Of a stretch of DNA of 64,000 nt, positions 44,518 through 52,952 are shown in pieces. The position numbers and the translations under genes were made by a program. The notes below the pieces were generated by a model that saw nothing but the letters and a program-made list of their open reading frames with translations, did no database searches and had not been told where the DNA came from. Every line of letters starts with the position of its first letter. Position 1 is the first letter of the stretch. Source of the DNA: Planctopirus ephydatiae (lineage in GTDB: Bacteria > Planctomycetota > Planctomycetia > Planctomycetales > Planctomycetaceae); NCBI RefSeq assembly GCF_007752345.1, contig NZ_CP036299.1, positions 1,937,001-2,001,000 on the forward strand, written 5' to 3'.

Positions 44518-45843
44518 ATGCGTTTCTGGATGAATGAACTCCCATCGGCACGAAGTTTGGCTTCAGCATTGCTGGTTTCAGCAATCACAATGACCTCAAT
44601 CAGTGCTCAGGAAACTCCTGCACCCGCAGAAGCCCCGAAGGCGGAAGCTCCCAAAGCCGAAGCACCACAGGTTGAGGCTCCCAAGGTCGAAGAAGCCAAG
44701 GCTGATACCCCTAAGGTCGACGTTAAGCCCGAACAGGCCAAGCCAGCTGAAACCAAGCCAGCTGATGCTAAGCCAGCTGATGCTAAGCCAGCTGATGCTA
44801 AGCCAGCTGATGCTAAGCCAGCTGATGCTAAGCCAGCCGATGCTAAGCCAGCCGATGCTAAGCCAGCTGATGCTAAGCCAGCCGATGCTCCTGCAGTACC
44901 CAAGACCGTAGAATTGGTCGAACACCTCGATAACCCGACCGGCGTCGCCATTCATGGCGGAAATGGCCATGTCTTCATCGTCTCCAAGCAGGGTGTCTTT
45001 CGACTGGTTCAAGGGAAACCTCACAAGATCTTCCTCGAAGTCGAAGGCTTCCCGACAGATGTCTACGGCAAAGGCCCCAAATACGATATCGGTCCACTGG
45101 GTGTCGCTTTGCTGGGGACTGACAAGCTGATCGTCGCAGATGGCAGCCGTCCTGATGGTGAAGAGCTTGTTCGTATCTACAAGATCGAAGACAAGACTCC
45201 CGGCCCTCCCCGCAAGGAAACCGATGCGGAATTCACCGTTGGCCCCATCGCCCCTGGAGATGCCAGTCCCAAAGGTGAAGGCAATTTTTACGGTGTTGCG
45301 GTGATTGGAAACAGCTTTTACGTCACCGCCAATGGCAACGATGCCAAAGGCTGGGTCGCTCGTTCTGTCATCACCGATGGCAAACCTGGCAACCTCGAGC
45401 CATGGCTCGCCACCAAAGAAGCCGTCAACGTGGATGCTCCCATTGCAGCCACTGTCACACCTGATGGAAAAGAACTCGTCATCAGTCAAGGTGGCGAAGT
45501 CAACGTCGCCGGCGATTCACTGGTGACGTTCTACAGTCCGGAAGACGGCAAACTGCTCAAGAATTATAAGACAGGTTTGCACGACATTACCGGTTTGGCT
45601 TACGCACCCAATGGCAAGCTCTATGCTGTCGATTTTGCCTGGCCGGATCCGACACAGGGCGGGCTCTTTGAACTCGTGATTGAAGGCGAAGAGATCAAAC
45701 CCAAAAAGGTGCTTTCACTTGATCGACCCACAGCTCTGGCATTCGATAAAGATGGCAACGCCTATGTGACTGTCTTCGGTCTCGGTAAAGAGACTGGCGA
45801 TAAGCCCAAAGGTGGCCTGCTCAAGATCCCAGCGGGTTTCTAA
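44518..45843 (+). CDS. Exported protein: KPADA-repeat linker plus beta-propeller-like domain
   Basis: 441 aa. Signal peptide (cleavage near ISAQE, about residue 31), then an acidic Ala/Pro/Glu/Lys region, then nine perfect KPADA units (about residues 80-124; DNA 44755-44889), then a domain of about 310 residues with NHL-like repeats: NPTGVAIHGGNGHVFIV, GNFYGVAVIGNSFYVTANG, ITGLAYAPNGKLYAVDF, PTALAFDKDGNAYVTVFG. The linker resembles Ala/Pro-rich spacers that hold a domain away from a surface. Function unknown. GAGAGGAA lies 12 bases before the ATG at 44518. A strong terminator follows at 45912. Confidence 0.82.
   Translation: MRFWMNELPSARSLASALLVSAITMTSISAQETPAPAEAPKAEAPKAEAPQVEAPKVEEAKADTPKVDVKPEQAKPAETKPADAKPADAKPADAKPADAKPADAKPADAKPADAKPADAKPADAPAVPKTVELVEHLDNPTGVAIHGGNGHVFIVSKQGVFRLVQGKPHKIFLEVEGFPTDVYGKGPKYDIGPLGVALLGTDKLIVADGSRPDGEELVRIYKIEDKTPGPPRKETDAEFTVGPIAPGDASPKGEGNFYGVAVIGNSFYVTANGNDAKGWVARSVITDGKPGNLEPWLATKEAVNVDAPIAATVTPDGKELVISQGGEVNVAGDSLVTFYSPEDGKLLKNYKTGLHDITGLAYAPNGKLYAVDFAWPDPTQGGLFELVIEGEEIKPKKVLSLDRPTALAFDKDGNAYVTVFGLGKETGDKPKGGLLKIPAGF
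44755..44889 (+). repeat. Nine tandem 15-bp repeats encoding KPADA
   Basis: Unit AAGCCAGCTGATGCT, nine copies in a row (135 bp), with only GCT/GCC changes in copies 6, 7 and 9. Near-identity at DNA level suggests recent slippage or recombination and probable copy-number variation between strains. It lies inside the propeller protein gene and keeps the frame. Confidence 0.95.
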
Positions 45844-46181
45844 TTCTGACAACGAATTGATGGCAGCCAGTGGACTCCGCAAAGCATCGTAACTGGCCGG
45901 AAAATCACACGATTAACCCTGGAAACTCTCAGATTTCCAGGGTTAATTTGTTTACAAATTGCCCCCATGATCAAATCCTGGCGGGCCACACTCATAGGGA
46001 AAACCTATTGCAAGCATTGTCTCCGCAGGGTTTGTCTGCCATCACCGGCAGGCTATACTTAACTCAGTCGGCCCGGCAACTTCCGGTGTCTGATTCGCCA
46101 AATGATCAACCATTCAGCCGATTTGAGTCTGCTCTCAATTGGTTTTGAATGATTCCGTGTTCTTACAAGGTGGAATTGATA
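45844..46181. other. Intergenic region after the propeller protein
   Basis: About 340 bases. Holds the terminator of the upstream gene (45912-45953) and presumably the promoter of the peroxiredoxin gene. The frame open to the left of the peroxiredoxin start has no family sequence. Nothing else seen. Confidence 0.4.
45912..45953 (+). terminator. Rho-independent terminator of the KPADA protein gene
   Basis: Perfect 14-bp stem (45912-45925 with 45934-45947), 8-nt loop, followed by TTGTTT. It lies 68 bases after the stop codon. Confidence 0.88.
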
Positions 46182-46724
46182 ATGACTGCTCGCGTTGGTA
46201 AGCCTGCTCCAGACTTCTCGGTTCAAGCCTATGACCGTACCAAAGACAATACCGATGCCCAGTTCACCAAGGTGAGCCTGGCTGATCTTCGCGGGAAATG
46301 GGTTTGCCTCTACTTCTATCCACTCGATTTCACATTCGTCTGCCCGACCGAAATTGTCGCTTTCGACAAGGCAGTGGGCGACTTCACTGATCGCGATTGC
46401 GTGCTCCTCACAGCCAGCACAGACAGTGTGTTCTCTCACAAAGGCTGGTGCGATAGCCATAAAGACCTGGCGAGCCTTAAGCATCTGATGCTCGCCGATA
46501 CGGCTCACACTCTTTCAACGGCTTATGGCGTCCTTGACGAAGAGCAGGGCATTGCCTATCGCGGCATTTTCCTGATTGACCCCACCGGTACCGTCCGCTG
46601 GCTCGCCGTTCACGATCTCTCTGTGGGCCGCAGTGTGGAAGAAGTTCTGCGAGTCCTCGATGCGCTCCAGACAGACAAGCTCTGCCCCTGCAACTGGAAA
46701 AAAGGTGAGTCAACACTCAACTAG
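46182..46724 (+). CDS. Typical 2-Cys peroxiredoxin (AhpC/Prx1 type)
   Basis: 180 aa. AAGGTGG precedes the ATG at 46182 by 8 bases. Peroxidatic Cys54 in DFTFVCPTEIVAFD; the C-terminal KLCPCNWKKGE supplies resolving Cys168 in the Prx1/AhpC position, with an unusual second Cys170 two residues later (the family usually has Ala). TGTVRWLAVHDLSVGRSVEEVLRVLDALQ is also typical. Reduces hydrogen peroxide and alkyl peroxides in the cytoplasm. The next gene encodes an AhpD-like CxxC protein, the likely reductant. A terminator separates the two, so the pair is not a simple operon. Confidence 0.95.
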   Translation: MTARVGKPAPDFSVQAYDRTKDNTDAQFTKVSLADLRGKWVCLYFYPLDFTFVCPTEIVAFDKAVGDFTDRDCVLLTASTDSVFSHKGWCDSHKDLASLKHLMLADTAHTLSTAYGVLDEEQGIAYRGIFLIDPTGTVRWLAVHDLSVGRSVEEVLRVLDALQTDKLCPCNWKKGESTLN

Positions 46725-46793
46725 CTTCCCGACTGCTGGTGCTGAATGATAAGTATATTCACACAGCAACAAGATTTTTGCATCGCGTAGTTT

Positions 46794-46842
46794 CAGCCCT
46801 GGAACGTTCGGCCTTCGAGCGTTTCCAGTGGCTGTTTTCTTT
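46794..46842 (+). terminator. Terminator between the peroxiredoxin and AhpD-like genes
   Basis: Outer CAGCC/GGCTG and inner CTGGAACGTTCG pairing with CGAGCGTTTCCAG (one bulge, one G-U), 5-nt loop, then TTTTCTTT. It lies about 70 bases after the peroxiredoxin stop. Confidence 0.8.
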
Positions 46843-46908
46843 ACTCGACATCGCTCCAACCATCTCATATCAAGCATTTTTCAAAGCGTTATTTGAACAG
46901 GAGTTGCA

Positions 46909-47547
46909 ATGCATCCTTACTGGCCTGCGCGGACACCGGCAGAAATTGATGAGAAAGCCCAGCAGACGTTATCCCGTCTGGCCGAAGTTTTCGGGACAGA
47001 TTCCATCCCGGAGTTCTTTCATCACATGGCCATCGTGCCGTCGTTCGTCAACGACTATTACATGAACTTCAAGAAGTTCTGCTATACCCAGGGCAAACTC
47101 AGCCTGAAAGATAAAGCCTTGATTGGACTGGCTGTCAGCCATACAGCCGGCGTGAAGTCCATGACGGAATTCTTTGCTCATCGCCTGCGAAATCTGGTCG
47201 AAGGAAGTGAATCGGCCCAATCTCAGTTCGTCGCAGATGCTCTCGCCGTTCAGGCTACCTGTGCGATGTACAACGTCTTCTTCAAATTTCGTGATTTGAG
47301 TGGCAGTGATCTTTTCAGTGGCATGCCCGTGGGACTCAGAGCCCATACGTTTGCCGGTACCAGCCTGACAGATACTGAAGTCGAGTTGATCAACATTACC
47401 GTCAGTGATGTCAACGGCTGTAAACCTTGCACGGAAGGACATGTGGCCAAAGCCCGTCAACTGGGTCTGGCTGATGAGGCCATTCTCGAAGCGATTCAAT
47501 GTGCTGCCACCGTTTATGCTGGCTGCCAGTTTACGAAAGCACTTTGA
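46909..47547 (+). CDS. AhpD-like carboxymuconolactone decarboxylase-family CxxC protein
   Basis: 212 aa in two repeated helical halves. The first half (DSIPEFFHHMAIVPSFVNDYYMNFKKF, LSLKDKALIGLAVSHTAGVKSM) has lost its cysteines; the second carries the active CKPC pair (Cys171, Cys174) with His178 in NGCKPCTEGHVAKA, as in AhpD. AhpD-type proteins pass electrons (in mycobacteria from lipoamide) to AhpC. Adjacency to the peroxiredoxin gene supports this role. The length is a little over the single AhpD. Confidence 0.88.
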   Translation: MHPYWPARTPAEIDEKAQQTLSRLAEVFGTDSIPEFFHHMAIVPSFVNDYYMNFKKFCYTQGKLSLKDKALIGLAVSHTAGVKSMTEFFAHRLRNLVEGSESAQSQFVADALAVQATCAMYNVFFKFRDLSGSDLFSGMPVGLRAHTFAGTSLTDTEVELINITVSDVNGCKPCTEGHVAKARQLGLADEAILEAIQCAATVYAGCQFTKAL

Positions 47548-47589
47548 TCGCTATTATCGATGTCACTCGAAAACAGCCAGATTGTGCCC

Positions 47590-48582
47590 TTAAGGAACAA
47601 AGGAAAACTCGCCTCGATTGCGGTCAGAAATCTGCTTCAACACGGCCTCTGCAGCAGGTTCGCCGAGAGCAATGGTGTGGATTTGAATCCGATCCTGCTG
47701 CAGTTTGAACAAGTCCTGTTGAATGACAGGATGGAAAGAACCGTCACTGAGCAGATAGATCATTTCGGGTTGCATCTTCAAAGCCACTCCAAGAGCTTCA
47801 CGTGGATCGGTACCGCCGGACATCGTCATGGATGACGCGACCCACTTCAGCACTTTCACTTTGTTTTCCTGAGAGGCCACCACCATGGCCTCTCCCGGCA
47901 TGGCAAAGGCTCGATCACTGAAGAAGACAATGGAAAACTTGGTCTCTTCAGGCAGTGTTTCGACAGCCTGCACCAGTTCCAACTGCACACGCTGAAATCG
48001 AGTGGCAGGGACCCCCGTGCGATAATACGTTGGCGGGTGAGGGGCATTCATGCTCAATGAGCAATCGACCACATAAACGATCTTTCGAGCAGTTGTGCTC
48101 CGGGTAAAGATCCCCTGCCCGGCTGCACCGCGGCCTGAGCCTTTCCCGACACCCTTTCCATTTCCACTTCCCCCTGTCCGATTTTTGCCACTGGCTTTGG
48201 TATTCCTCGCAGGTTTTGCCACGGCACCAGGCACAGCGGGTTGCAATTCCAGCAGCATCGCAGGGTTGGTTTCAAGGAAGAGTTCATCGACCATACTTAA
48301 GCGATCCTCGGCCAAGAGAACTTCCGCAGATCCTCCCTGATCCATGCGGGTCTGGTCTTTAGTCAGAGGATCAAGTTCATCCTCTTCCAGCACAGAAACG
48401 ACTACAGACAGCGGCTCCTGGCGTGATTCCTGATCAGCCCAGGAGGTGGTCAGCAGTGGATGATCGGGCAGCTCTTTCGCCTGAAAGACAATGAGGCTGA
48501 GCAGCACTAGCAGAGCCGCATGCAAAGACGCCGAAACGATCATTCCTCGAAAGGAAGTGGACGACATGAGGCGTTTAACCAT
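47590..48582 (-). CDS. Membrane-anchored vWA domain protein
   Basis: 330 aa. One N-terminal helix (LHAALLVLLSLIVFQ, about 20-34), an acidic stretch with DELDPL, a Gly/Lys/Ser-rich spacer (about 130-158, GGSGNGKGVGKGSGRG), and a vWA domain from about residue 165 with metal site VVDCSLSMN (Asp173) and the later GGTDP loop. The C-terminus is the end of the vWA fold. The N-terminal helix and spacer resemble TonB-like or secretion-adjacent vWA proteins of planctomycetes. Function unknown; alone on its strand. Confidence 0.83.
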   Translation of the reverse strand: MVKRLMSSTSFRGMIVSASLHAALLVLLSLIVFQAKELPDHPLLTTSWADQESRQEPLSVVVSVLEEDELDPLTKDQTRMDQGGSAEVLLAEDRLSMVDELFLETNPAMLLELQPAVPGAVAKPARNTKASGKNRTGGSGNGKGVGKGSGRGAAGQGIFTRSTTARKIVYVVDCSLSMNAPHPPTYYRTGVPATRFQRVQLELVQAVETLPEETKFSIVFFSDRAFAMPGEAMVVASQENKVKVLKWVASSMTMSGGTDPREALGVALKMQPEMIYLLSDGSFHPVIQQDLFKLQQDRIQIHTIALGEPAAEAVLKQISDRNRGEFSFVP

Positions 48583-48855
48583 GGCAGTTTCCCGGCAACT
48601 TGCTTGCCAGATCGAATGGGGCCGACTCTTACATCCTGCTCTGTCGCGCCCGGGTTTTCCATAAGATTCTGCTTTCGCCAGCTCCCGGGTTGCTCAAGCT
48701 ACTCTTCCTTAAATCGCCATTTCGCTGATAATCTCTGGATGCGGTCATTTCTGCCAGAGGATCTCAAGGAATTTCCGCACCCCGCTACATTGTAGCAACA
48801 CGTTTCCACAGAACAGTTTAGGTCTATTCCATCTCAGACAGGATGTCGGCAGAAC

Positions 48856-50136
48856 ATGGGAATGACATCTCCTGAATTCCGTATTTTCAGCGCCTGCCTT
48901 TGCCAGAATTGGGGTTGGTATGGCTGTTTTCTCACAATCGTCATCTTCATGGCTGGCTGTGACTCTTCAGCAAGCACCGAGACATCCGATCTGGAACTGG
49001 ATTTTGGTGATTCTTCAGAAGTCGCTAAAGACATGGGAATGTCTACTGGCAGCCAGACGAGTGCTACAGACTTATCGAATGGAATTGCGCAAGCACCCGC
49101 AGCACCGGCACTGGCCTCCGAAAAGCTCGACTTACGTGTCAAAGTCGGTGATCGCTTTCCACTGTTAAAAACTGTCGATCAACGCGTTTCACAGGGAACA
49201 CCTTCGCAGGTGGTGGGGACGAGCCGACTGGAACTTCAACTCGTCCTGCAAGTGGATGAGATTCAGGCTGATCGAACGCGTTTCTCAGTGCAGTATCACC
49301 GCGTTCAATTTCAGCAGAATCTCGGTGGCAAGTCGATCAGTTACAACTCCGCTGAGAACGCAGCGGCGATCCCCCAGGAAGCGGTGGCTTATGCCGGTCT
49401 CCCTGGCAATGGATTTGGCTTCTGGCTGGGGCCTGACCGCCGGGTAGCGGAAGTTCTGGGCTTCGAAGAATTTGTACAACGCTGTGTGGCACATGTTCCT
49501 GCGGAACGCAAGGCGCATGTGATTGGTCAACTGGCGGTGCTGCCTCACGATGAAGGTGTTGCCAACTTTATTGATAACTCAATTGGACTCCTGCCCGCTC
49601 GCGGAGCCCAGGAAGTGACTGTCGGTTCCACCTGGGTGTTACCACCCAAACGAACCGACGGCCCGATTCCGCTGACATTGGAAACTCGCTGCCTGGTCAA
49701 AGACCTGGGCCCTCGCGAAGTCGTGATCGATGTTGTCGGCGCCTATGCCCCATCATCGGCTCAATATGGCCCTCAAGGGATCAAGGTTTCTGTGCGAGGT
49801 GGACGACAGGCGGGCGATTGCCGGGTCGATCGTGCGACGGGCCTGCCCACAAGTTCCCGGCTGACAAGTGTGCTGGATATGCTCGTCCAGACTGCCGATG
49901 GCCGGGAAATGCAGCAGGTCAAGGAAACCATCACCAGCATTCAGTCATTCCCGGATCAGTCCTCTCTGCAGGCTCAATCTCAGTTGGCGAATCCAATGTC
50001 GAGCAGCCCATCGCTGGGGATGAATACGATCCTGCAGACAGGTCATGCCCAACCGACAACCTCTGCCCCAACCGGGGGTGCCAATGCGGCTCAGCCCCCC
50101 GTGTCGAACTCTTCCGGCTGGCCACGCGACCGTTAA
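48856..50136 (+). CDS. Lipoprotein of unknown function
   Basis: 426 aa. After a short polar start the hydrophobic core WYGCFLTIVIFMAGC is followed by a lipobox-like MAGC with the cysteine near residue 35, then an acidic linker. A central domain (about 85-370) with LRVKVGDRFPLLKTVDQRV, LELQLVLQVDEIQADRTRFSVQYHRV and STWVLPPKRTDG reminds me of DUF6263-type proteins, a tentative match from memory. The last 60 residues are Pro/Ala/Thr/Ser-rich. Its 3' end is 87 bases from the end of the convergent dioxygenase gene. Confidence 0.7.
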   Translation: MGMTSPEFRIFSACLCQNWGWYGCFLTIVIFMAGCDSSASTETSDLELDFGDSSEVAKDMGMSTGSQTSATDLSNGIAQAPAAPALASEKLDLRVKVGDRFPLLKTVDQRVSQGTPSQVVGTSRLELQLVLQVDEIQADRTRFSVQYHRVQFQQNLGGKSISYNSAENAAAIPQEAVAYAGLPGNGFGFWLGPDRRVAEVLGFEEFVQRCVAHVPAERKAHVIGQLAVLPHDEGVANFIDNSIGLLPARGAQEVTVGSTWVLPPKRTDGPIPLTLETRCLVKDLGPREVVIDVVGAYAPSSAQYGPQGIKVSVRGGRQAGDCRVDRATGLPTSSRLTSVLDMLVQTADGREMQQVKETITSIQSFPDQSSLQAQSQLANPMSSSPSLGMNTILQTGHAQPTTSAPTGGANAAQPPVSNSSGWPRDR

Positions 50137-50223
50137 CTTCTTGATGACCTCAACAAACGAAAACACGTTGCAGCACTTCAAGAGATCATCATGCTCCAAG
50201 TGCCGCAACTTGCGTGATGCCTG

Positions 50224-51030
50224 TTACTCTTCAGTGGAACCCGAAGGTGGCACATTGGGCCTTGGTGGCCTTCCACCTGGCCCACCGGCACCACCGGGTG
50301 GACGACCGCCACGCGGGCCGCCCGGCCCACGGCCTCCGCCACTTGCCATCTCGGACTTGGCGATCCCATGAACCTGATGATCGTCTTCAGGTGTCCGGCC
50401 CAGAACCATGTCAAATTTCGCAGCGAGTTCACCAATCGGCGAATTGGGGATCTTCTGGAAATCTGCCAGCAACAGGTTTCGCTCCGCTTCAGACTTCACC
50501 CCACGAAAGACACCATCCCGCTCATTCTGCGGGTGTCCCTTTATCAGGAGTTGAGTCGTGAGCACCCTCTTCCCGCCCAGGCTGACTCCAAAGTGAATGT
50601 GCGGAGTTCGCCCCGGGTAAGGGACTGGCTTCACCGTGCGGAAGTAATAGCTCCCGTCACTCGCTGTCAGAAAGCGACCATAACCCTGAAAATTCTTGTC
50701 GAAACTGGCATGCCGGCTGTCTGCGGTATGCAGATAAGCCCCGTTCCCATCGACCTGCCAGATCTCAATGAACGCATTACGGATGGGCTCACCCGTAGAA
50801 CTCAGCAATTTCCCCGAAAGATGAGTAATCTCGCCCACAGCAGGAGTGATCTGGTTATTCACCACGAGCAGATCGTTATCGGTATCCAGCGGTAAATGAT
50901 CCGGGTAAAAGGGCCCCTCCGTTAGTGCCGGTGTTCGCATTAACTCTTCTGCAAAGACACCCGAAACGTTGATTGCCGCAGCAAAGCCAGCGGCCCTTAA
51001 GAACGACCGACGACTCACAAGATAGCTCAT
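50224..51030 (-). CDS. Tat-exported intradiol ring-cleavage dioxygenase-like protein
   Basis: 268 aa from the ATG at 51030; an ATG at 51054 adds 8 residues. Twin-arginine signal SRRSFLRAAGFAAA sits at the start. The catalytic domain shows TEGPFYPDHLPLD, then the iron ligands in the family pattern: Tyr99 (GNGAYLHTADSR), Tyr138 (PVPYPG), His144 and His146 (RTPHIHF). So it is a protocatechuate/catechol 3,4-dioxygenase-fold enzyme that would work outside the cytoplasm, which is unusual for this chemistry. The last 35 residues are a Gly/Pro/Arg-rich tail (GGGRGPGGPRGG...). Substrate unknown. Confidence 0.88.
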   Translation of the reverse strand: MSYLVSRRSFLRAAGFAAAINVSGVFAEELMRTPALTEGPFYPDHLPLDTDNDLLVVNNQITPAVGEITHLSGKLLSSTGEPIRNAFIEIWQVDGNGAYLHTADSRHASFDKNFQGYGRFLTASDGSYYFRTVKPVPYPGRTPHIHFGVSLGGKRVLTTQLLIKGHPQNERDGVFRGVKSEAERNLLLADFQKIPNSPIGELAAKFDMVLGRTPEDDHQVHGIAKSEMASGGGRGPGGPRGGRPPGGAGGPGGRPPRPNVPPSGSTEE

Positions 51031-51155
51031 GCTATTTTCTCCATGGCCAGACAACGACGTAAGGAAAGCTCGTGTTCAACACACTCATTGAACACTCATC
51101 TCACCAGAAGTCGCCAAAATTCAGGACGAATTCAGACAAAACCTCGGGTTTGCCG

Positions 51156-52169
51156 TTACTCAGTCGCCCAGGGACTGGCTGGCAATTCGATACTGCTGGT
51201 CCAGGCGTCAATCTGCTGAAGTTCTTCACGGGTAAAGCTGAGTTTTTTTACACACTCGACATTTTCCAGAATCTGCTGTGGCGAGCTGGCGCCAATCAGT
51301 GCCGTCGTGACACGTGAGTCACGCAGGACCCACGACAGTGCCATTTGTGCCAATGTCTGGCCACGTTGCCTCGCCAGTTCCGCGAGCTTGCGAACGACTT
51401 CAATCACTTCCGGCCGCAGATCTCCTTCACGCAAGAGGGAACCCGTCACCGTTGCGCGCGACCCTGCAGGAATGCCATTCAGATATTTATCCGTCAGCAA
51501 CCCCTGATAAAGCGGGCAAAAGGCAATCACACCCATGCCGTGTAATCCCGTGACATTCAGTAACCGCTTTTCAATCCAGCGGTTGAGCAGGGAATAATTG
51601 GGTTGATGAATGATCAGCGGTTGAAAGCCTTTAGCAGCACATGTCTGAATAGCGGCAATCGACTGATCCGAAGTGTAACTGCTGATTCCGGTATAAAGAG
51701 CTTTCCCTTGTTTTACAGCCGTTTCCAGGGCGCCCATCGTTTCTTCGAGGGGAGTCTCGCTGTCAAATCGATGGCTGTAGAAGATATCGACATAATCCAT
51801 GCCCAGCCGCTTTAACGATTGATCCAGACTCGCCAGCAGATATTTGCGGGAACCATATTCGCCATAGGGCCCAGGCCACATCAGGTAGCCCGCTTTCGAA
51901 GAGACAATGATCTCATCGCGCGGAAGCTCGCGCAGTAACTGTCCTACATTTTCTTCGGCTGAACCCGGCGGCGGGCCGTAATTGTTGGCCAGATCGAAGT
52001 GCGTGATCCCCGCATCGAAGGCGGTTTGAATCATCGCCCGCTGATTGGCCGTGGGCGCACTCCCGCCAAAGTTGTGCCAGCAACCCAGAGTAATCGCCGG
52101 GAGTTTGAGGCCCCACTTTCCACATTTGCGATAAGGCATCCGGCCATCATATCGATTATCGTCTGACAT
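51156..52169 (-). CDS. Aldo/keto reductase (YghZ-like)
   Basis: 337 aa from the ATG at 52169, with AGGTG 6 bases before; a GTG at 52178 is also open. NADPH-dependent reductase: GCWHNFGG, ITHFDLANNYGPPPGSAEENVG (catalytic Asp and Tyr region), KAGYLMWPGPYGEYGSRKYLL, DYVDIFYSHRFDSETPLEE (catalytic His in the FYSHR area), and the nucleotide-binding end LIGASSPQQILENVECV. The PGPYG-YGSRK insert is that of the YghZ/L-glyceraldehyde-3-phosphate reductase group. It ends near the dioxygenase gene, 102 bases downstream in the same direction. Confidence 0.92.
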   Translation of the reverse strand: MSDDNRYDGRMPYRKCGKWGLKLPAITLGCWHNFGGSAPTANQRAMIQTAFDAGITHFDLANNYGPPPGSAEENVGQLLRELPRDEIIVSSKAGYLMWPGPYGEYGSRKYLLASLDQSLKRLGMDYVDIFYSHRFDSETPLEETMGALETAVKQGKALYTGISSYTSDQSIAAIQTCAAKGFQPLIIHQPNYSLLNRWIEKRLLNVTGLHGMGVIAFCPLYQGLLTDKYLNGIPAGSRATVTGSLLREGDLRPEVIEVVRKLAELARQRGQTLAQMALSWVLRDSRVTTALIGASSPQQILENVECVKKLSFTREELQQIDAWTSSIELPASPWATE

Positions 52170-52244
52170 GCTTCTCACCTGTTGTCTATGGCTCTGGTCA
52201 TCATTCGTGCTGGCTGATAAGTCAAACTCGTCATGCCGTGGGAA

Positions 52245-52952
52245 TCAAGGCACTTGCGGAAGACGATCGGTATCGCTGCGATAACCCAGCGTGGCCCGCT
52301 CAATTCGAGACCTCGTCCCGGCATCTTTCTGCATCCGCTCTGCCGCCAGTTCCAGCCCCTGTTCCATCACCTGGCGATCACCGAACCTGGCATCACCCCA
52401 CGTTAACAACATGACAACCAGACTCTTGGGCTGATCGACTGTTTTAGAAAGCGCAAAGAGATCCTGGGCGACTTGTTCAGCCGTCGTGACGCGAAACTCC
52501 ACAGTCGGCAAGCCCCGGCCCGTATCGACACGCACAATTCCATTGGCTGCCAGATGAAGCTGCCATAAGTCGATCCGTTTTCGCATTTCATCATGTGTCT
52601 GAAAATGCCGCACCAGTCGAGTCCGCAGCAGTTGGAGATCACCCCCGGGTCCCGCTGCATCACTGACGGACGGTTGCTCATTCTGCGGACGACCCAAGAG
52701 TTTCAATAGTTCTTGAGGGTCTTTTTGAAAGACGCTCTCGATAAGGCTCATCATTCGATCCATTTCCTGCCGCGAAAGCGTGGCTTCGGTCGAGCGTCTC
52801 CAGAGTTCCTGCTCCAGCGATTGTCTCTCAGCAGCCATTGTGGAACGAAGTTCCTCTTCTTGCACACGCATCTCGAGATACTGTGCGAACATCACAATCA
52901 GCAGCAGATCCAAGAGTGATGTGAGTTGAAACACCAGGCGATGCGGCTTCAT
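52245..52952 (-). CDS. ExbD/MotB-like single-span protein with coiled coil
   Basis: 235 aa. N-terminal span LVFQLTSLLDLLLIVMFAQYLE begins like ExbD/TolR (the LTSLLDLLLIVMF stretch has the Asp that would carry the proton). It is followed by a helical coiled coil (about 30-75, with EEELRSTMAAERQSLEQEL) and a C-terminal domain that I do not recognise (IVRVDTGRGLPTVEFRVTTAEQVAQDLF, LVVMLLTWGDARFG). Its start overlaps the stop of the ExbB-like gene by 4 bases. The large middle coiled coil and non-standard C-terminal domain distinguish it from standard ExbD. Confidence 0.72.
   Translation of the reverse strand: MKPHRLVFQLTSLLDLLLIVMFAQYLEMRVQEEELRSTMAAERQSLEQELWRRSTEATLSRQEMDRMMSLIESVFQKDPQELLKLLGRPQNEQPSVSDAAGPGGDLQLLRTRLVRHFQTHDEMRKRIDLWQLHLAANGIVRVDTGRGLPTVEFRVTTAEQVAQDLFALSKTVDQPKSLVVMLLTWGDARFGDRQVMEQGLELAAERMQKDAGTRSRIERATLGYRSDTDRLPQVP

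Noticed and set aside
44755-44889. Tandem repeats as a CRISPR array
   Set aside because: Direct 15-bp units without spacers, in frame in a coding region. No CRISPR array or cas gene in the window.
44596-45489. Minus-strand frames with perfect repeats (SWLSI and SAGLA types)
   Set aside because: They are translations of the 15-bp repeat on the other strand and have no start signals; the + strand has signal peptide, spacer and propeller in frame.
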